Under the pieces are notes generated by a model that did no database searches, was not told where the DNA came from, and saw nothing but the letters and a program-made list of their open reading frames with translations. From Trematomus loennbergii (Eukaryota; Chordata; Actinopteri; Perciformes; Nototheniidae), in contig JAAOOA010001614.1 in the NCBI GenBank assembly GCA_012861695.1, positions 16,001-80,000 of the forward strand: 64,000 nt of DNA, in the 5' to 3' direction. Made by a program: the position numbers and the translations under genes. The number at the start of each line of letters is the position of its first letter. Position 1 is the first letter of the stretch. Positions 62,728 through 64,000 of the stretch are shown in pieces.

Positions 62728-63125
62728 TTCTGAAGGCTGTGTCCTCAGAGAGTCTTTTATTCTGAAGGCTGTGTCCTCAGAGAGGCTTTTATTCTGAAGG
62801 CTGTGTCCTCAGAGAGTCTTTTATTCTGAAGGCTGTGTCCCAGAGAGTCTTTTATTCTGAAGGCTGTGTCCTCAGAGAGTCTTTTATTCTGAAGGCTGTG
62901 TCTCAGAGAGTCTTTTATTCTGAAGGCTGTGTCCTCAGAGAGTCTTTTATTCTGAAGGCTGTGTCCCCAGAGAGTCTTTTATTCTGAAGGCTGTGTCCTC
63001 AGAGAGTCTTTATTCTGAAGGCTGTGTCCTCAGAGAGTCTTTTATTCTGAAGGCTGTGTCTCCAGAGAGTCTTTTATTCTGAAGGCTGTGTCCCCAGAGA
63101 GTCTTTTATTCTGAAGGCTGTGTCT
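62728..63125. repeat. 32-bp minisatellite 3' of the second B30.2 copy
   Basis: About 12 units of TCTGAAGGCTGTGTCCTCAG plus AGAGTCTTTTAT (period 32, 30-31 where bases are lost). The corresponding place in the first copy (about 31080) has no such array. Confidence 0.95.
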
Positions 63126-63129
63126 GAGG

Positions 63130-64000
63130 GCCGAAGTGTTTTATGAAGGCGTCCTCAGATTGTGTTCCTTCTATGTTTTACTCCTCATTGAAAAGAACCT
63201 TCTACATACATCATGTGATCGTGTGTTGAGTGTTACAGAGCAATGTTACATACACCTGAACATCAGCAGAACCCTTTAAAGTGCAGAAGATCTGATTGAT
63301 TTGACCTTGTGTTTTTAAAAAGTGACTCTCACCTGAAACACTCGCGGTGTGGAGAGTCTGTGTTTTCCTCAGTAACCTTTCTGCTGATATTTACAGCTGT
63401 ATCTATGAAGGAACATCTCCTCAATGTGTGACTTGATCTCAAGACTATTTAAGGGTTTTTTGGTGGTGTAAGAAATTAAAATCAATATTGAATGACGTAA
63501 CTTAGTTTAAACATACAGTAAGCTTAAAACTGTGTTATTCTGAAAACATTTCCGGTTAGCATTGGCTTGTGGCTAACGTTGTTGCTAATGGAATGTACAG
63601 TTTATTTTGAAAAGCTGTATTGAAAGGCGTCTCCGTTTGTCAACAGTGAAGTCACTTCCGGTTTTACGTTAACAACGATTACAGCCGTTAAAATGCATTA
63701 AATAAAAAGTAATGTATGAGGAGAAAAGGCGTGTGGAGTTATACAATGAACACACTACGTCTTAATCCTCTGTTTTACGCGATATCGGACACAGAAGAAT
63801 GCGGAGGGTGGACCGTCGTCGCAGCCGCCATTGAGAGGAGGAGCCATGCATTAGATACAGACTGAGAGACAACGTGATCTCGGTCTCTTCTTCACCCCGC
63901 CGACCTCCTGACCACAGCTGTTGTCACTATATCGCTCTGTTTGTTTCAGAACCACGTTACTTAATTAAAGTACCAATTTGAACCTTTTCTGAGACTACAT
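63130..64000. other. unique sequence, no gene recognised
   Basis: Includes one unit related to the 57-bp repeat (63240-63290: CACCTGAACATCAGCAG, CTTTAAAGT). At 63640-63860 there is a CpG-richer patch with ACTTCCGGTTTTACG and GTCGTCGCAGCCGCCATTGA. That patch could be a promoter or 5' exon of a gene continuing beyond the window. No ORF supports it. Confidence 0.35.

Noticed and set aside
62728..63125. CRISPR-like array of 32-bp repeats
   Set aside because: Contiguous tandem units without spacers.
63640..63860. Promoter and first exon of a gene leaving the window
   Set aside because: Only CpG-rich composition and ETS-like ACTTCCGG motifs; no splice donor or ORF that I could support.

Overview
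This window looks like nuclear DNA from a ray-finned fish, probably a percomorph teleost; the species cannot be named from the sequence. The evidence is a fish-type NLR gene (pyrin, FISNA-NACHT, 174-bp LRR exons and B30.2), the 3' end of a tryptophan hydroxylase gene, GT-AG introns, and a dense mix of teleost transposons (hAT, KDZ/Zisupton-like, THAP-type, L1/Tx1 LINEs, copia, BEL/Pao, tyrosine-recombinase retroelement, TTAA-target MITEs). Minisatellites and satellites make up a large share of the window. There is no prokaryotic operon, CRISPR array or recognisable tRNA/rRNA.

Layout. 1-4.7 kb: 5' end of a copia element (minus strand) with an LTR, a 176-bp tandem repeat, and BEL/Pao and hAT scraps. 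4.7-31.3 kb: an NLR gene on the plus strand. Its 5' region is tandemly duplicated, and the two copies have lost different exons. The NACHT exon carries a frameshift. Two LRR exons are separated by a 15.4-kb intron filled with nested transposons, and the B30.2 exon ends near a polyadenylation signal at 31.3 kb. 32.1-38.7 kb: a multi-exon KDZ-family transposase gene (minus strand) that keeps all three expected catalytic acidic positions; two copies of one MITE sit in its introns. 41.5-44.4 kb: a divergently oriented, spliced, cysteine-rich gene that I do not recognise, interrupted and followed by two copies of another MITE, one inflated by internal minisatellites. 47.5-53.6 kb: the last two exons of a tph2-like gene (minus strand). 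Their intron contains a retroelement with split direct repeats and an SAP-like ORF. 53.7-59.5 kb: a hairpin, two unrelated satellites (about 148 bp and 128 bp), a zinc-finger ORF remnant and further tandem repeats. 59.7-61.5 kb: a Tx1-type LINE (minus strand) with a 77-bp internal tandem. 62.4-63.3 kb: a second, partial copy of the NLR B30.2 3' end with its own minisatellite.

The two host loci, NLR (plus) and tph2-like (minus), are arranged tail to tail with the KDZ region between them. Several ORFs (NLR NACHT, KDZ, tph2 exon, LINEs) are broken by 1-nt changes, mostly in homopolymers. These may be real decay or long-read consensus errors, so frameshifts should be read with care. Splice sites and exon phases were read by eye; no database search was possible.
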